Shown here piece after piece: positions 14,496 through 20,927 of a stretch of DNA of 31,482 nucleotides; positions within the stretch are counted from its first letter, which is position 1, and each line of letters begins with the position of its first letter. The notes beneath the pieces are model-generated. The model did not search any database and had not been told where the DNA came from. It worked only from the letters and a program-made list of their open reading frames with translations. The stretch lies in contig JALOAD010000041.1 of the NCBI GenBank assembly GCA_023228995.1, positions 1 to 31,482 of the forward strand, written 5' to 3'. The position numbers were made by a program, and so were the translations under genes. This DNA comes from JALOAD01 sp023228995 [NCBI: Candidatus Muiribacterium halophilum] (GTDB lineage: Bacteria; Muiribacteriota; Muiribacteriia; Muiribacteriales).

Positions 14496-14738
14496 TAATT
14501 TTTTCATTTTATTTTCTCTTTTTAGTCTAATTTGCTCTTTTTCAAACTCTTCATTATAATATATTTTATTAGCCAAAATCTGAATTTTATCAAAAACTTG
14601 ATCAGGTGTGGTAGTCACACCATATATTTCATTTATAATATCTTCTTCTGTTATTGTAGTTAGGATTGCCAATGATGCCAATAGTAATTTTCCTTCATCA
14701 GTTTTCATATCACAAATACCAAATCTCTTATTTATCAT
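14484..14738 (-). CDS. Hypothetical phage protein, 84 aa
   Basis: It carries DMKTDEGKLLLASLAILTT (10-28) and TTPDQVFDKIQILANKIYY (46-64); I recall similar small helical phage proteins with KTDEGKLL and TPDxVxxxxQxLAxxxY patterns, all without known role. It is first on the left side of the divergent region at 14739-15080. Confidence 0.7.
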   Translation of the reverse strand: MINKRFGICDMKTDEGKLLLASLAILTTITEEDIINEIYGVTTTPDQVFDKIQILANKIYYNEEFEKEQIRLKRENKMKKLFGD

Positions 14739-14769
14739 ATAAATTTTTTTACTTTATATTAAGTATTAA

Positions 14770-14777
14770 TATATTTG
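14770..14777 (+). promoter_or_regulatory. Promoter -7 box (TATATTTG) beside the large inverted repeat
   Basis: A perfect TAnnTTTG on the plus strand; 19 bases upstream is only TTTT. The 27-bp inverted repeat begins 2 bases after the box, so a transcript from here would start inside the left arm. Confidence 0.4.
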
Positions 14778-14778
14778 T

Positions 14779-14840
14779 TTTCAGACATTCCTTAATAATG
14801 GAATATTTTAGACTATTCCATTATTAAGGAATGTCTGAAA
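14779..14840. repeat. Perfect 27-bp inverted repeat with 8-base loop
   Basis: Arms 14779-14805 and 14814-14840 are exact reverse complements (outer ends TTTCAGACATTCC and GGAATGTCTGAAA), with loop TTTTAGAC. It lies in the 342-base divergent region 14739-15080, so it is not placed to end transcription of either flanking gene. It may be an operator, a 5' mRNA hairpin, a replication-related structure or a remnant element. Elsewhere in this region are a promoter-like pair at 14861-14891 and a 24-codon open frame at 14901-14975. Confidence 0.85.
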
Positions 14841-14860
14841 TGTTAAATAATATTAAAACT

Positions 14861-14891
14861 TTTGTATGTTCTAAAATAATTAGTATATTTA
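14861..14891 (+). promoter_or_regulatory. Probable Bacteroidota-type promoter of the rightward genes
   Basis: TTTG (14861-14864), 19 bases, TATATTTA (14884-14891), one mismatch at the last position of the -7 box. It precedes the small open frame at 14901 by 9 bases and the gene at 15081 by 189 bases. Confidence 0.5.
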
Positions 14892-14900
14892 CAATTCAAA

Positions 14901-14975
14901 ATGAATTATTATCAAAAAAATACCATAATGTGGAGTATTGAAAATCTGAAAATATTCTTGTTGGTTATTGATTGA
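14901..14975 (+). CDS. Possible 24-aa small ORF
   Basis: ATG at 14901, 9 bases after a promoter-like box; the product is MNYYQKNTIMWSIENLKIFL plus four residues, with a hydrophobic end. Position is its only support. It could be a leader peptide for the genes at 15081 onward, or chance. Confidence 0.25.
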   Translation: MNYYQKNTIMWSIENLKIFLLVID

Positions 14976-15080
14976 TTTGACTATTTCAGATAAAATATTA
15001 ATAGAAGAAATATTAAAAATAAAACAAATCAATATTAAATATATATAAATTGTTATATTAATAAATTAAAAAGAAAAATT

Positions 15081-15410
15081 ATGAAAAAGATTGAAATTTC
15101 AAAAGAATTGAAACAAAAAATTAAACACATTATTAATTATGTGTTAGTTGGTATTGGAATGATTATGTGTTTTATTTTAGGATATCATATTAATAATATG
15201 ATAGGTAATAAGGTTGATGAAAAACCATATGAAATAAAACGATCATCTGTAATTATTGCAGCTGATGAAACTTCCAATATTTTATTTTTAGATAAAACAG
15301 GAAGTAAAGTTCTAATGATAATGAATGATAGTATTGTTACATCTATTTTTAATATAAAAGCTAAAACAATATTAAGACCAGTATCAACAGAAGTTATAAA
15401 TAAAAAATAA
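15081..15410 (+). CDS. Membrane-anchored small protein, lysis-cluster candidate
   Basis: A basic N-terminus (KKIEISKELKQKIKHIINY) is followed by one membrane helix at about 20-42 (VLVGIGMIMCFILGYHI), then a soluble domain of some 65 residues with short strands (SSVIIAADETSNILFLDKTG). This is a type II or N-in topology. It lies 2 bases before the lytic transglycosylase gene, so a role in lysis or in holding that enzyme at the membrane is possible. The family is not recognised. Confidence 0.7.
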   Translation: MKKIEISKELKQKIKHIINYVLVGIGMIMCFILGYHINNMIGNKVDEKPYEIKRSSVIIAADETSNILFLDKTGSKVLMIMNDSIVTSIFNIKAKTILRPVSTEVINKK

Positions 15411-15412
15411 TA

Positions 15413-15967
15413 ATGAAATTAAAAAGATTATTAATATTTATTTTTATATTGTTTATATGTCTGACTTTAACTAGTAGTTTTTTATTAAATACTGAAAATA
15501 ATAAAAAAACAGAGTCCAAAGAAGTAGTATTGAAAATAGGTGATGATTTATCATCACCTATTTCATTACAGATGTATAATATAATAGAAAAAAAATCAAT
15601 AGATTATAATATACCACGTTATATATTATATAATGTAGCATATTTAGAAACTGGATACAGAGGTCCTTTTCATTCAGATTATAATCCATATAGAACATCA
15701 AGTGCAGGTGCTGAAGGAGCTATGCAAATTATAACAAGATTTGCTCAAGATCATACTGATAGTATTGTATCAGCTAAAGATCTAAGATATAATATAGAAT
15801 TAAATATTAATGTTAGTTGTTCTATGTTAAGTAGATTATATAATAGATATAAAAGTTGGGATGTTGTTTTAGGATATTATAATACTGGTTATCCACAAAT
15901 AAATAGTTATGCAATTTATGCATCAAATACTAAGAATTATAAATCAAAATGGATTAGTACTTTTTAA
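15413..15967 (+). CDS. Lytic transglycosylase (SLT fold), signal-anchored
   Basis: Residues 5-24 form a hydrophobic signal or anchor, so the enzyme faces the periplasm. The SLT core follows: YNVAYLETGY with the catalytic Glu79, SSAGAEGAMQI (96-106), the Asn-rich helix YNIELNINVSCSML, and WDVVLGYYNTGYP (149-161). Such enzymes cut the MurNAc-GlcNAc bond of peptidoglycan and form the 1,6-anhydro product. In this setting it is either the phage lysis enzyme (released by its membrane anchor, like a SAR endolysin) or works during DNA entry. It is paired with the membrane protein at 15081-15410. Confidence 0.88.
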   Translation: MKLKRLLIFIFILFICLTLTSSFLLNTENNKKTESKEVVLKIGDDLSSPISLQMYNIIEKKSIDYNIPRYILYNVAYLETGYRGPFHSDYNPYRTSSAGAEGAMQIITRFAQDHTDSIVSAKDLRYNIELNINVSCSMLSRLYNRYKSWDVVLGYYNTGYPQINSYAIYASNTKNYKSKWISTF

Positions 15968-16071
15968 GTAAAACTTATACAAACAATTTTAATAGATAAA
16001 TTGAAAAATGAATAAATATATTAGTATACAAGTGGTTGGTTTAATTATGTATAAAATTATAACATTGAAAA

Positions 16072-16083
16072 ATAATATATAAT
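16072..16083 (+). promoter_or_regulatory. Candidate late promoter
   Basis: ATAATATATAAT followed by AATAAAAATATTA and the ATG at 16099; the match to the site at 9411-9422 (TTAATATATAAG, AATAAAAA) is strong in both sequence and spacing. Confidence 0.45.
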
Positions 16084-16098
16084 AATAAAAATATTAAT

Positions 16099-16542
16099 AT
16101 GAAAAAATTAAATTACATTAAAACATTTGAATCATACAATTCAAAAAATATTAATTTTTTATATGCATCTGATATCTTAGATAATTATAATAGTATAGAA
16201 AGTTATAAAAAAGAGATTGGAATGGAAGACATTTCAGATGATGAAGCTATTGCTGAATTTGATTTAGAAAATCAATATCATTATGATATAATGATACAAA
16301 ATATAATTGAGTTTGGTAAACAATCATCTCAATTTATTGGTATTTGTGGTAAAGATTCAGTTGGTCCTGATAGCTTATTAAATATAGTTAAAAAACTTAT
16401 TTCAGATTCTGAAAGATTTATCATAGAAAATACAAAAGATGAGGTTATAGTGACACTAAAGGATATAGATAAAATCTACAAGATAAAATCTTATGAATTA
16501 AATAATGGCATTATACATTCACCGGAAGTAAATTTCATTTAA
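16099..16542 (+). CDS. Head-targeted protein of unknown function, 147 aa
   Basis: The N-terminus MKKLNYIKTFESYNSKN has the pattern of the T4-type head-targeting peptide (aromatic, two residues, then a Phe-x-Glu or Phe-Glu site), with a likely cut after Glu11. The rest is acidic and has no recognised domain; it includes DISDDEAIAEFDLENQY and a strand-rich C-terminal third (EVIVTLKDIDKIYKIKSYEL). It has a candidate late promoter upstream and a strong terminator right after the stop, so it is expressed as a single gene. Confidence 0.65.
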   Translation: MKKLNYIKTFESYNSKNINFLYASDILDNYNSIESYKKEIGMEDISDDEAIAEFDLENQYHYDIMIQNIIEFGKQSSQFIGICGKDSVGPDSLLNIVKKLISDSERFIIENTKDEVIVTLKDIDKIYKIKSYELNNGIIHSPEVNFI

Positions 16543-16548
16543 TAATAA

Positions 16549-16580
16549 AAAAGAGATAAACAAAGTTTATCTCTTTTCAT
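16549..16580 (+). terminator. Strong intrinsic terminator
   Basis: Perfect 13-bp arms at 16549-16561 and 16565-16577 (AAAAGAGATAAAC / GTTTATCTCTTTT) with a 3-base loop, 6 bases past the stop at 16542. The stem ends in a T-run. Confidence 0.92.
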
Positions 16581-16589
16581 ATAAGCTAT

Positions 16590-17309
16590 ATGATTATTAC
16601 ATTTCCAAAATTAGAAATTATTGAACATATAGATACTAATTATGTTAGAGTTAAGTTAGATTGGAGTGATTTTGATAAACATATTATTAATAGAGAACTT
16701 AATAATATGTTTAGTTATAGAATTAAATTGGATCAAAAAGATAAAGATACCTTAAAAAGATTTTCTGAAAAATATGACCATTCTAAATATTTATATCCAA
16801 TTGAATATAAATATATTTATGATTTATTTGATGGTGTGAAAATACCTAAACGATATTATAATGAGATTATTTATATGAAGGATCAAGCTATAATGGAATT
16901 TAATAGAAATCGTGTGTTTGATACAATTGTTCGTGAAGAATGTCTAGAAGTTTCTTTCAAATATGTATATTTATATTTTTATTTATTAACAGATGGTTTA
17001 TTTATTTATTCTGATGAACATAACCAGATTATTGAAAACTTTGAATTTAATAAATCTGAAATTATCTCTTTTTTATTATTTAGATTTTGGTTAAATCAAA
17101 CCGGTAGAGGTTTAGTTGTTGATAAATCCACTGAGCATATTAAAAATGAATTAAAAAAAAATATTATGATTGATATATTAAAAAAATATACTAATGAGCA
17201 TTTGTTTGGTATTAAATTTAATAATAATTTTATATATGATGAGATAAAAAAAATCATTAAACAAGCACTAATTAGTGAAAGAGAAGAAAAAATAAAAAAT
17301 ATAATATGA
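16590..17309 (+). CDS. Hypothetical protein, 239 aa
   Basis: Not recognised. It is basic and Tyr/Lys-rich, with a region of aromatic residues at about 110-130 (VSFKYVYLYFYLLTDGLFIY) that is probably a buried helix, and a charged C-terminal tail (KQALISEREEKIKNII). It overlaps the glycosyltransferase gene by 4 bases (ATGA), so the two are coupled and may act in one pathway. Confidence 0.7.
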   Translation: MIITFPKLEIIEHIDTNYVRVKLDWSDFDKHIINRELNNMFSYRIKLDQKDKDTLKRFSEKYDHSKYLYPIEYKYIYDLFDGVKIPKRYYNEIIYMKDQAIMEFNRNRVFDTIVREECLEVSFKYVYLYFYLLTDGLFIYSDEHNQIIENFEFNKSEIISFLLFRFWLNQTGRGLVVDKSTEHIKNELKKNIMIDILKKYTNEHLFGIKFNNNFIYDEIKKIIKQALISEREEKIKNII

Positions 17310-17998
17310 TTATGAACAGAAAAGATGTAAAGATTATACAAGTATTATCGGAACCAGATATAGAAAGGGAAGTTTTATCAAAAGAATCTGTATCTAAATT
17401 AGGATACAGATATATTACAATTATTAATCCAAGATATACAGAATATCCACCTACACATAATGTAATTGACGGTAGAGTTGATTGGATTGTTGGTGTTACT
17501 AAACCAGATCCAGAAGAATATGGTTTAACTTCAGGACATTATGGAGCATGGCAAGGTCATATGTCTGCTATTATGGCATCATTTGTGGATGATGATTATA
17601 CTTTAATCATGGAATGTGATTGTTTAATAACAGTTGATCCTGATTTTTTTAGATCAAGAGTTGATGAGGCTATTGAATTTATGGAAAAATCTAATTATAA
17701 AATAGTTAGATTTGAAGCTCCCAATAATCAAGTAGTGATTACAGATAAACTAAGTGATAATTTATATTTAGGTGATAGAATGACTTTAGGACATTGTTAT
17801 TTAATATCTAGTAGAGATAAAAAATGGTGGATTGAAAATATTGAAAAACTGGGTTGGACCACACCTGATTATTATCTTAATGAATTATTTTATCGCAATA
17901 ATGAAGGGATGGCTATGTTCAAAGATTTAATATTAACTAAGCAAGCAAGTGGTTATTCTATCATAGATAATACTTTTAAGCCCGAGAGAACTTTTTAA
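17306..17998 (+). CDS. GT-A-type glycosyltransferase-like protein (GT25-like)
   Basis: The core is LTSGHYGAWQGHMSAIMASF (74-93) and DDDYTLIMECDCLITVDPDF (95-114): a GxxxxWxxH helix, then a strand ending in Glu-Cys-Asp (103-105), the place of the metal-binding DxD/ExD of GT-A enzymes. This layout resembles family 25, in which G-C-x-x-S-H and LVLEDD are typical. Tandem hydrophobic strands at the N-terminus fit the nucleotide-sugar-binding half. The acceptor is unknown: phage DNA, a virion protein or a host surface glycan are all possible. Two Met codons (residues 1 and 3) are possible starts. Confidence 0.72.
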   Translation: MIMNRKDVKIIQVLSEPDIEREVLSKESVSKLGYRYITIINPRYTEYPPTHNVIDGRVDWIVGVTKPDPEEYGLTSGHYGAWQGHMSAIMASFVDDDYTLIMECDCLITVDPDFFRSRVDEAIEFMEKSNYKIVRFEAPNNQVVITDKLSDNLYLGDRMTLGHCYLISSRDKKWWIENIEKLGWTTPDYYLNELFYRNNEGMAMFKDLILTKQASGYSIIDNTFKPERTF

Positions 17999-18007
17999 TA
18001 ACTTATT

Positions 18008-18038
18008 TTTGTAATATAAAAAATTATTTGTATATTTG
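18008..18038 (+). promoter_or_regulatory. Bacteroidota-type promoter, apparently leaderless transcript
   Basis: TTTG (18008-18011), 19 bases, TATATTTG (18031-18038), both perfect, then CACA and the ATG at 18043. The open frame extends upstream to a TTG at 18028, but that codon lies at the -7 box and cannot be the start. Confidence 0.88.
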
Positions 18039-18042
18039 CACA

Positions 18043-18645
18043 ATGGAAATTAAGGTGAAATATAGATTAGATGAATATCTTGGATTTGATTGTTCTGAGC
18101 TATTTATAGATGAATATGTATTCATATATGGGGGTGCAATTCGTGATAGTTTAACCGATCAAAGAATTTATGATGTTGATATTATGATTAGGAATCAAAA
18201 CTTAAAAAAGATTGAGGAGATTATTTCATCAAAAGGATATATATATTATGATAAATTAATTACAAAAGGAATTAATTTCTTATATTCTACAACATCAGTG
18301 TTATATGAACCACACACTTATATTAAGGATGGTAAAATTATACAATTAATTAGACCATTAAATCATATATATAATGAATCTGGATTGTCTAAGATGATAT
18401 CTAATGTAGATATGAGTTGTTGTGCTATATCATATAGTAAGTATGGTTTAAGAGAACATTATGATAATGCACTTTTACATATTATTAATAAATTATTTTA
18501 TGTCAATGAAGATGCTTTAATGTATTCAGAACGTACAATTTTTAATAGAATGCAAAAAATGAATAGTAGAGGTTGGAAAAGAATTTATAATGATGAGTTG
18601 ATATCTATCAATAGAGAATTGAAATTAAAACAATATAATATATGA
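18043..18645 (+). CDS. Nucleotidyltransferase of the poly(A) polymerase / CCA-adding type (start corrected)
   Basis: With the ATG start the protein has 200 residues. The class II nucleotidyltransferase head is seen at 26-49: VFIYGGAIRDSLTDQRIYDV followed by DIMI, that is GGxxRDxL and the metal-binding DVD (44-46). Residues 50-130 can form the rest of the head domain, while the usual tRNA-binding tail is short. The known superfamily adds nucleotides to RNA 3' ends or modifies small molecules; a phage member could repair or tag RNA. Its small size also allows an antibiotic-type or toxin-type nucleotidyltransferase. The next gene overlaps its stop by 4 bases. Confidence 0.78.
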   Translation: MEIKVKYRLDEYLGFDCSELFIDEYVFIYGGAIRDSLTDQRIYDVDIMIRNQNLKKIEEIISSKGYIYYDKLITKGINFLYSTTSVLYEPHTYIKDGKIIQLIRPLNHIYNESGLSKMISNVDMSCCAISYSKYGLREHYDNALLHIINKLFYVNEDALMYSERTIFNRMQKMNSRGWKRIYNDELISINRELKLKQYNI

Positions 18646-18827
18646 TTAAATGGATTAAAAAAATATTAGGTAGGAAAGAGTTACCTAATAAAAGAATATG
18701 TGATGAAGATTATAATAAATTACGATTCGAAAATGAAAAAAAATTAAATATTATACTTGATAAGATGTTGAAAAACAAGAAACTAAGTATTAATGAGGTT
18801 GATTTTTTGAGAAAATATAATAAATAA
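18642..18827 (+). CDS. Hypothetical basic protein, 61 aa
   Basis: The start overlaps the previous stop (ATGA). The C-terminal half LNIILDKMLKNKKLSINEVDF looks like the ILDKI...SLTxxExxFL helix-turn-helix tail (DUF6576-like) common at the ends of Bacteroidota membrane proteins. The N-terminus (MIKWIKKILGRK) is an amphipathic, basic helix that may touch the membrane. Confidence 0.65.
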   Translation: MIKWIKKILGRKELPNKRICDEDYNKLRFENEKKLNIILDKMLKNKKLSINEVDFLRKYNK

Positions 18828-18859
18828 TTTGTCAGTCTCATATAAATTGTGTAATTTTG
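18828..18859 (+). promoter_or_regulatory. Bacteroidota-type promoter
   Basis: TTTG (18828-18831), 20 bases, TAATTTTG (18852-18859), both boxes matching the consensus, 23 bases before the ATG at 18883. Confidence 0.82.
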
Positions 18860-18882
18860 CATAAACAATAAAATAAAAATAT

Positions 18883-19152
18883 ATGGAAAAAAAGGAAATT
18901 AGATTGGTGTTTAATGAAACAAGTTTTACTAATGTGTGTAAAAATGGATTTATGCCTTATAAAGATGCACTTGGTACTATAGATATTAGATTTAATAAAA
19001 ATGATATTAAAACCTTATGTAAGGGTGATATGTTAGTAATTGATAATGATGATATTAAAATACTAATCATCTTACAAGATTTAGGTTTAGATTATATCAG
19101 AGAAATTGTAAGAAGGTCACCAATATTTTCAGATTTAGCATTAGAAATATAA
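18883..19152 (+). CDS. Hypothetical protein, 89 aa
   Basis: Not recognised. It begins MEKKEIRLVFNETSFTNVCK and has a strand-rich fold with DMLVIDNDDIKILIILQDLG (49-68). It is followed after 26 bases by the ClpP-like protease gene and the two probably share the promoter at 18828-18859, but no functional link can be drawn. Confidence 0.7.
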   Translation: MEKKEIRLVFNETSFTNVCKNGFMPYKDALGTIDIRFNKNDIKTLCKGDMLVIDNDDIKILIILQDLGLDYIREIVRRSPIFSDLALEI

Positions 19153-19178
19153 TTATTAATAATTAAAATATAAATTAA

Positions 19179-19949
19179 ATGGAACAAAAACTAATTAATG
19201 AGTTTAACAGATTTGCTTTAAGTAAAGGTATTTCAAGTAGTAAAATGGATTATTATATGAAAAGATTGAATGTTTCCAATATTCATGCTCCAAATATTAT
19301 TGAAGAACGTCAATTGAATATCAGTGTGTTAGATATTTTCTCAAGAATGATGATGGATCGTATTGTTACGATAGTTGGTGCTATAGATGAAAATATGTCA
19401 GCAATCGTACAGGCACAATTGCTGTTCTTGAATAGTTTGGATAAAACCAAAGATATAACTTGTCAGATAAATACACCAGGTGGATCTGTTATTCATGGTT
19501 TGGGTATAGTAGATATAATGGAATCTATTGAATGTGATGTAAGTACTCAAAATATGGGTATTTGTGCCTCTATGGGTTCTGTTTTAGTATCAAGTGGTTC
19601 TAAGGGTAAGAGATATACTTTGAATTCTGCACAGATTATGGTACATCAAGCATCATCTGGAGCTCAAGGACATGTCAGAGATAATAGTATCTCACATTAT
19701 CAAACAGAGAAATTTAATTATCTTTTGATGAGAAAATTGGCTGAAAATTCAGGACAAACATTTGAAACAATAATCGAATTAGCTGATAGAGATCGTTGGT
19801 TAGATTCAGATGAATCTGTTAAGTTGGGTTTTGTTGATGATATTCTTATTAAAGAGGGAGTGATACCAGTTGGTGAATTGATGAAAGGTTTTGATGATTA
19901 TTATAATAATATAATAATGCCAAGATTGCGAAATCAAGATATTAGATAA
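19179..19949 (+). CDS. clpP: ClpP-like serine protease
   Basis: The ClpP fold is clear: INTPGGSVIHGLGIVDIM (97-114), MGICASMGSVLVSSG (126-140) with nucleophile Ser131, QIMVHQASSG (152-161) with His156, and ADRDRWLDSDESVKLGFVDDI with Asp205, so the catalytic triad is intact. It is longer than bacterial ClpP at both ends: about 55 residues precede the core, including a helical segment SKMDYYMKRL. The QASSGAQGH stretch is the expected handle region. Phage ClpP-like proteins serve as head maturation proteases in some siphoviruses or may work with a host ClpX-like unfoldase. Because many proteins here carry a cleavable head-targeting peptide, a role as the head protease is worth testing, though T4-type phages use a different (gp21) family. 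Confidence 0.92.
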   Translation: MEQKLINEFNRFALSKGISSSKMDYYMKRLNVSNIHAPNIIEERQLNISVLDIFSRMMMDRIVTIVGAIDENMSAIVQAQLLFLNSLDKTKDITCQINTPGGSVIHGLGIVDIMESIECDVSTQNMGICASMGSVLVSSGSKGKRYTLNSAQIMVHQASSGAQGHVRDNSISHYQTEKFNYLLMRKLAENSGQTFETIIELADRDRWLDSDESVKLGFVDDILIKEGVIPVGELMKGFDDYYNNIIMPRLRNQDIR

Positions 19950-19950
19950 T

Positions 19951-19983
19951 AAAAAAGGTGCTCTAAATTGAGCACCTTTTTTA
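19951..19983. terminator. Bidirectional terminator between convergent genes
   Basis: Perfect 13-bp arms 19951-19963 and 19970-19982 (AAAAAAGGTGCTC / GAGCACCTTTTTT), 6-base loop, A-run on one side and T-run on the other. It serves the ClpP-like gene from the left and the gene at 19985-20530 from the right. Confidence 0.93.
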
Positions 19984-19984
19984 T

Positions 19985-20530
19985 TTATTTATTGTAAATA
20001 TCAGCTACTTTTTTGAAGAGTTCATTTTTTTCTACAATAAGTAGAGATGCCTCAGCTCTTAATTTTTTAGAATCATTGTCTAATTTATTAGCAGATTCGG
20101 TTATTTTGATTAAGAATAATTCTTCATCATCCCCATATTTTTCATATATGTTCATTAATTTATTTATATGTGTATTTAATCTTTTAATATCATTATTATA
20201 TGATATTTCTTCTTCTATTTTATATATTTTACTATCCAATGTTTCCCAATCTCTGATAGTGTATTTAAGGGTTTCAAGAATCTTTTTTTCGTTATTTAAT
20301 GTATCTTCTTTTAATAAAGTATTGAGTGCTTCTAAAAATGCTTCCTTTCCTGTTATTTTTACAGAACTCATATGAAAATGACGATCTATTGGACCATAAG
20401 TTTTAATAGATAAAAATTTATTCAAAAGATCCATCACTTTGGATTTGAATAATTCATCTTCATTGATGTTATCATTTATTTTAGGTTCTTTCCCTACTTT
20501 AATATTGTTTATATTACTAAATTTTTTCAT
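19985..20530 (-). CDS. Coiled-coil hypothetical protein, 181 aa
   Basis: The N-terminus (MKKFSNINNIKVGKEPKIND) has a short basic segment, and residues 80-175 are mostly charged heptad-like helix. I believe similar proteins occur in large Bacteroidota phages near head and tail genes, but I cannot name a family. A TTAATATATA motif lies 20 bases upstream of the start, as before other structural-type genes, and the gene ends at the bidirectional terminator. Confidence 0.7.
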   Translation of the reverse strand: MKKFSNINNIKVGKEPKINDNINEDELFKSKVMDLLNKFLSIKTYGPIDRHFHMSSVKITGKEAFLEALNTLLKEDTLNNEKKILETLKYTIRDWETLDSKIYKIEEEISYNNDIKRLNTHINKLMNIYEKYGDDEELFLIKITESANKLDNDSKKLRAEASLLIVEKNELFKKVADIYNK

Positions 20531-20550
20531 TATAAAACATTAATTTTTTT

Positions 20551-20560
20551 TATATATTAA
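20551..20560 (-). promoter_or_regulatory. Candidate late promoter TTAATATATA
   Basis: Minus strand TTAATATATAAAAAAAATTA, 20 bases from the motif to the ATG at 20530. It overlaps the stop codon of the Hc1-like gene. Confidence 0.4.
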
Positions 20561-20775
20561 TTTTTTAATTTACTTTTATATTCTTGAACATCTGATCTAA
20601 CTTCCTTTGTAATTTTTTTAATCTCTTGCATGGTTTTCCTTATTCTTTTACCAGCTGCTTTATTACCTCTTATGAAAAACTTTTCAAAATCATCTTTAAG
20701 AGAATATTTCTTACCATTGATTTCATTTTCTGTTAGTAGTTTAAGTAGTTCATCATATTTGTCAATATATTCCAT
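20557..20775 (-). CDS. Hc1-like (histone H1-like) DNA-binding protein
   Basis: The C-terminal 36 residues follow the bacterial Hc1/histone H1-like pattern: FFIRGNKAAGKRIRKTMQEI (33-52) then KKITKEVRSDVQEYK. GNKAAGxRxRK is the core of this family, known from Chlamydia Hc1 and many Bacteroidota proteins, which bind and compact DNA. The N-terminal 30 residues (YDELLKLLTENEINGKKYSL) are less conserved. A phage version could condense phage DNA in the head or displace host nucleoid proteins. A candidate late promoter identical in layout to that of the kinase-like gene precedes it. Confidence 0.75.
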   Translation of the reverse strand: MEYIDKYDELLKLLTENEINGKKYSLKDDFEKFFIRGNKAAGKRIRKTMQEIKKITKEVRSDVQEYKSKLKN

Positions 20776-20789
20776 AATGGCTTTTTATT

Positions 20790-20800
20790 CTTATATATAA
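20790..20800 (-). promoter_or_regulatory. Candidate late promoter TTATATATAAG
   Basis: Minus strand TTATATATAAG, AATAAAAAGCCATT, ATG at 20775. The 14-base spacing and the AATAAAAA element equal those at 9411-9422. The remainder of the gap 20801-20892 shows nothing I can support. Confidence 0.5.
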
Positions 20801-20892
20801 AATTAGTAGTTCTTTATAAGGTTATAATTGTTAAAAACAAGATATTAAAATGTATAAATTTGTATATGTTTTAGTATGATAAGTGTGTGAAT

Positions 20893-20926
20893 AAAAAAAG
20901 AGAAGTTATTTAACTTCTCTTTTTTT
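20893..20926 (-). terminator. Strong intrinsic terminator after the membrane protein gene
   Basis: Perfect 16-bp arms at 20893-20908 and 20911-20926 with a 2-base centre (core AGAGAAGTTA / TAACTTCTCT), directly after the stop at 20928. The A/T runs allow function in both directions. Confidence 0.93.
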
Positions 20927-20927
20927 G

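Noticed and set aside
16008-16082. 24-codon plus-strand ORF (MNKYISIQVVGLIMYKIITL plus four residues)
   Set aside because: It overlaps a candidate late promoter and has no other support.
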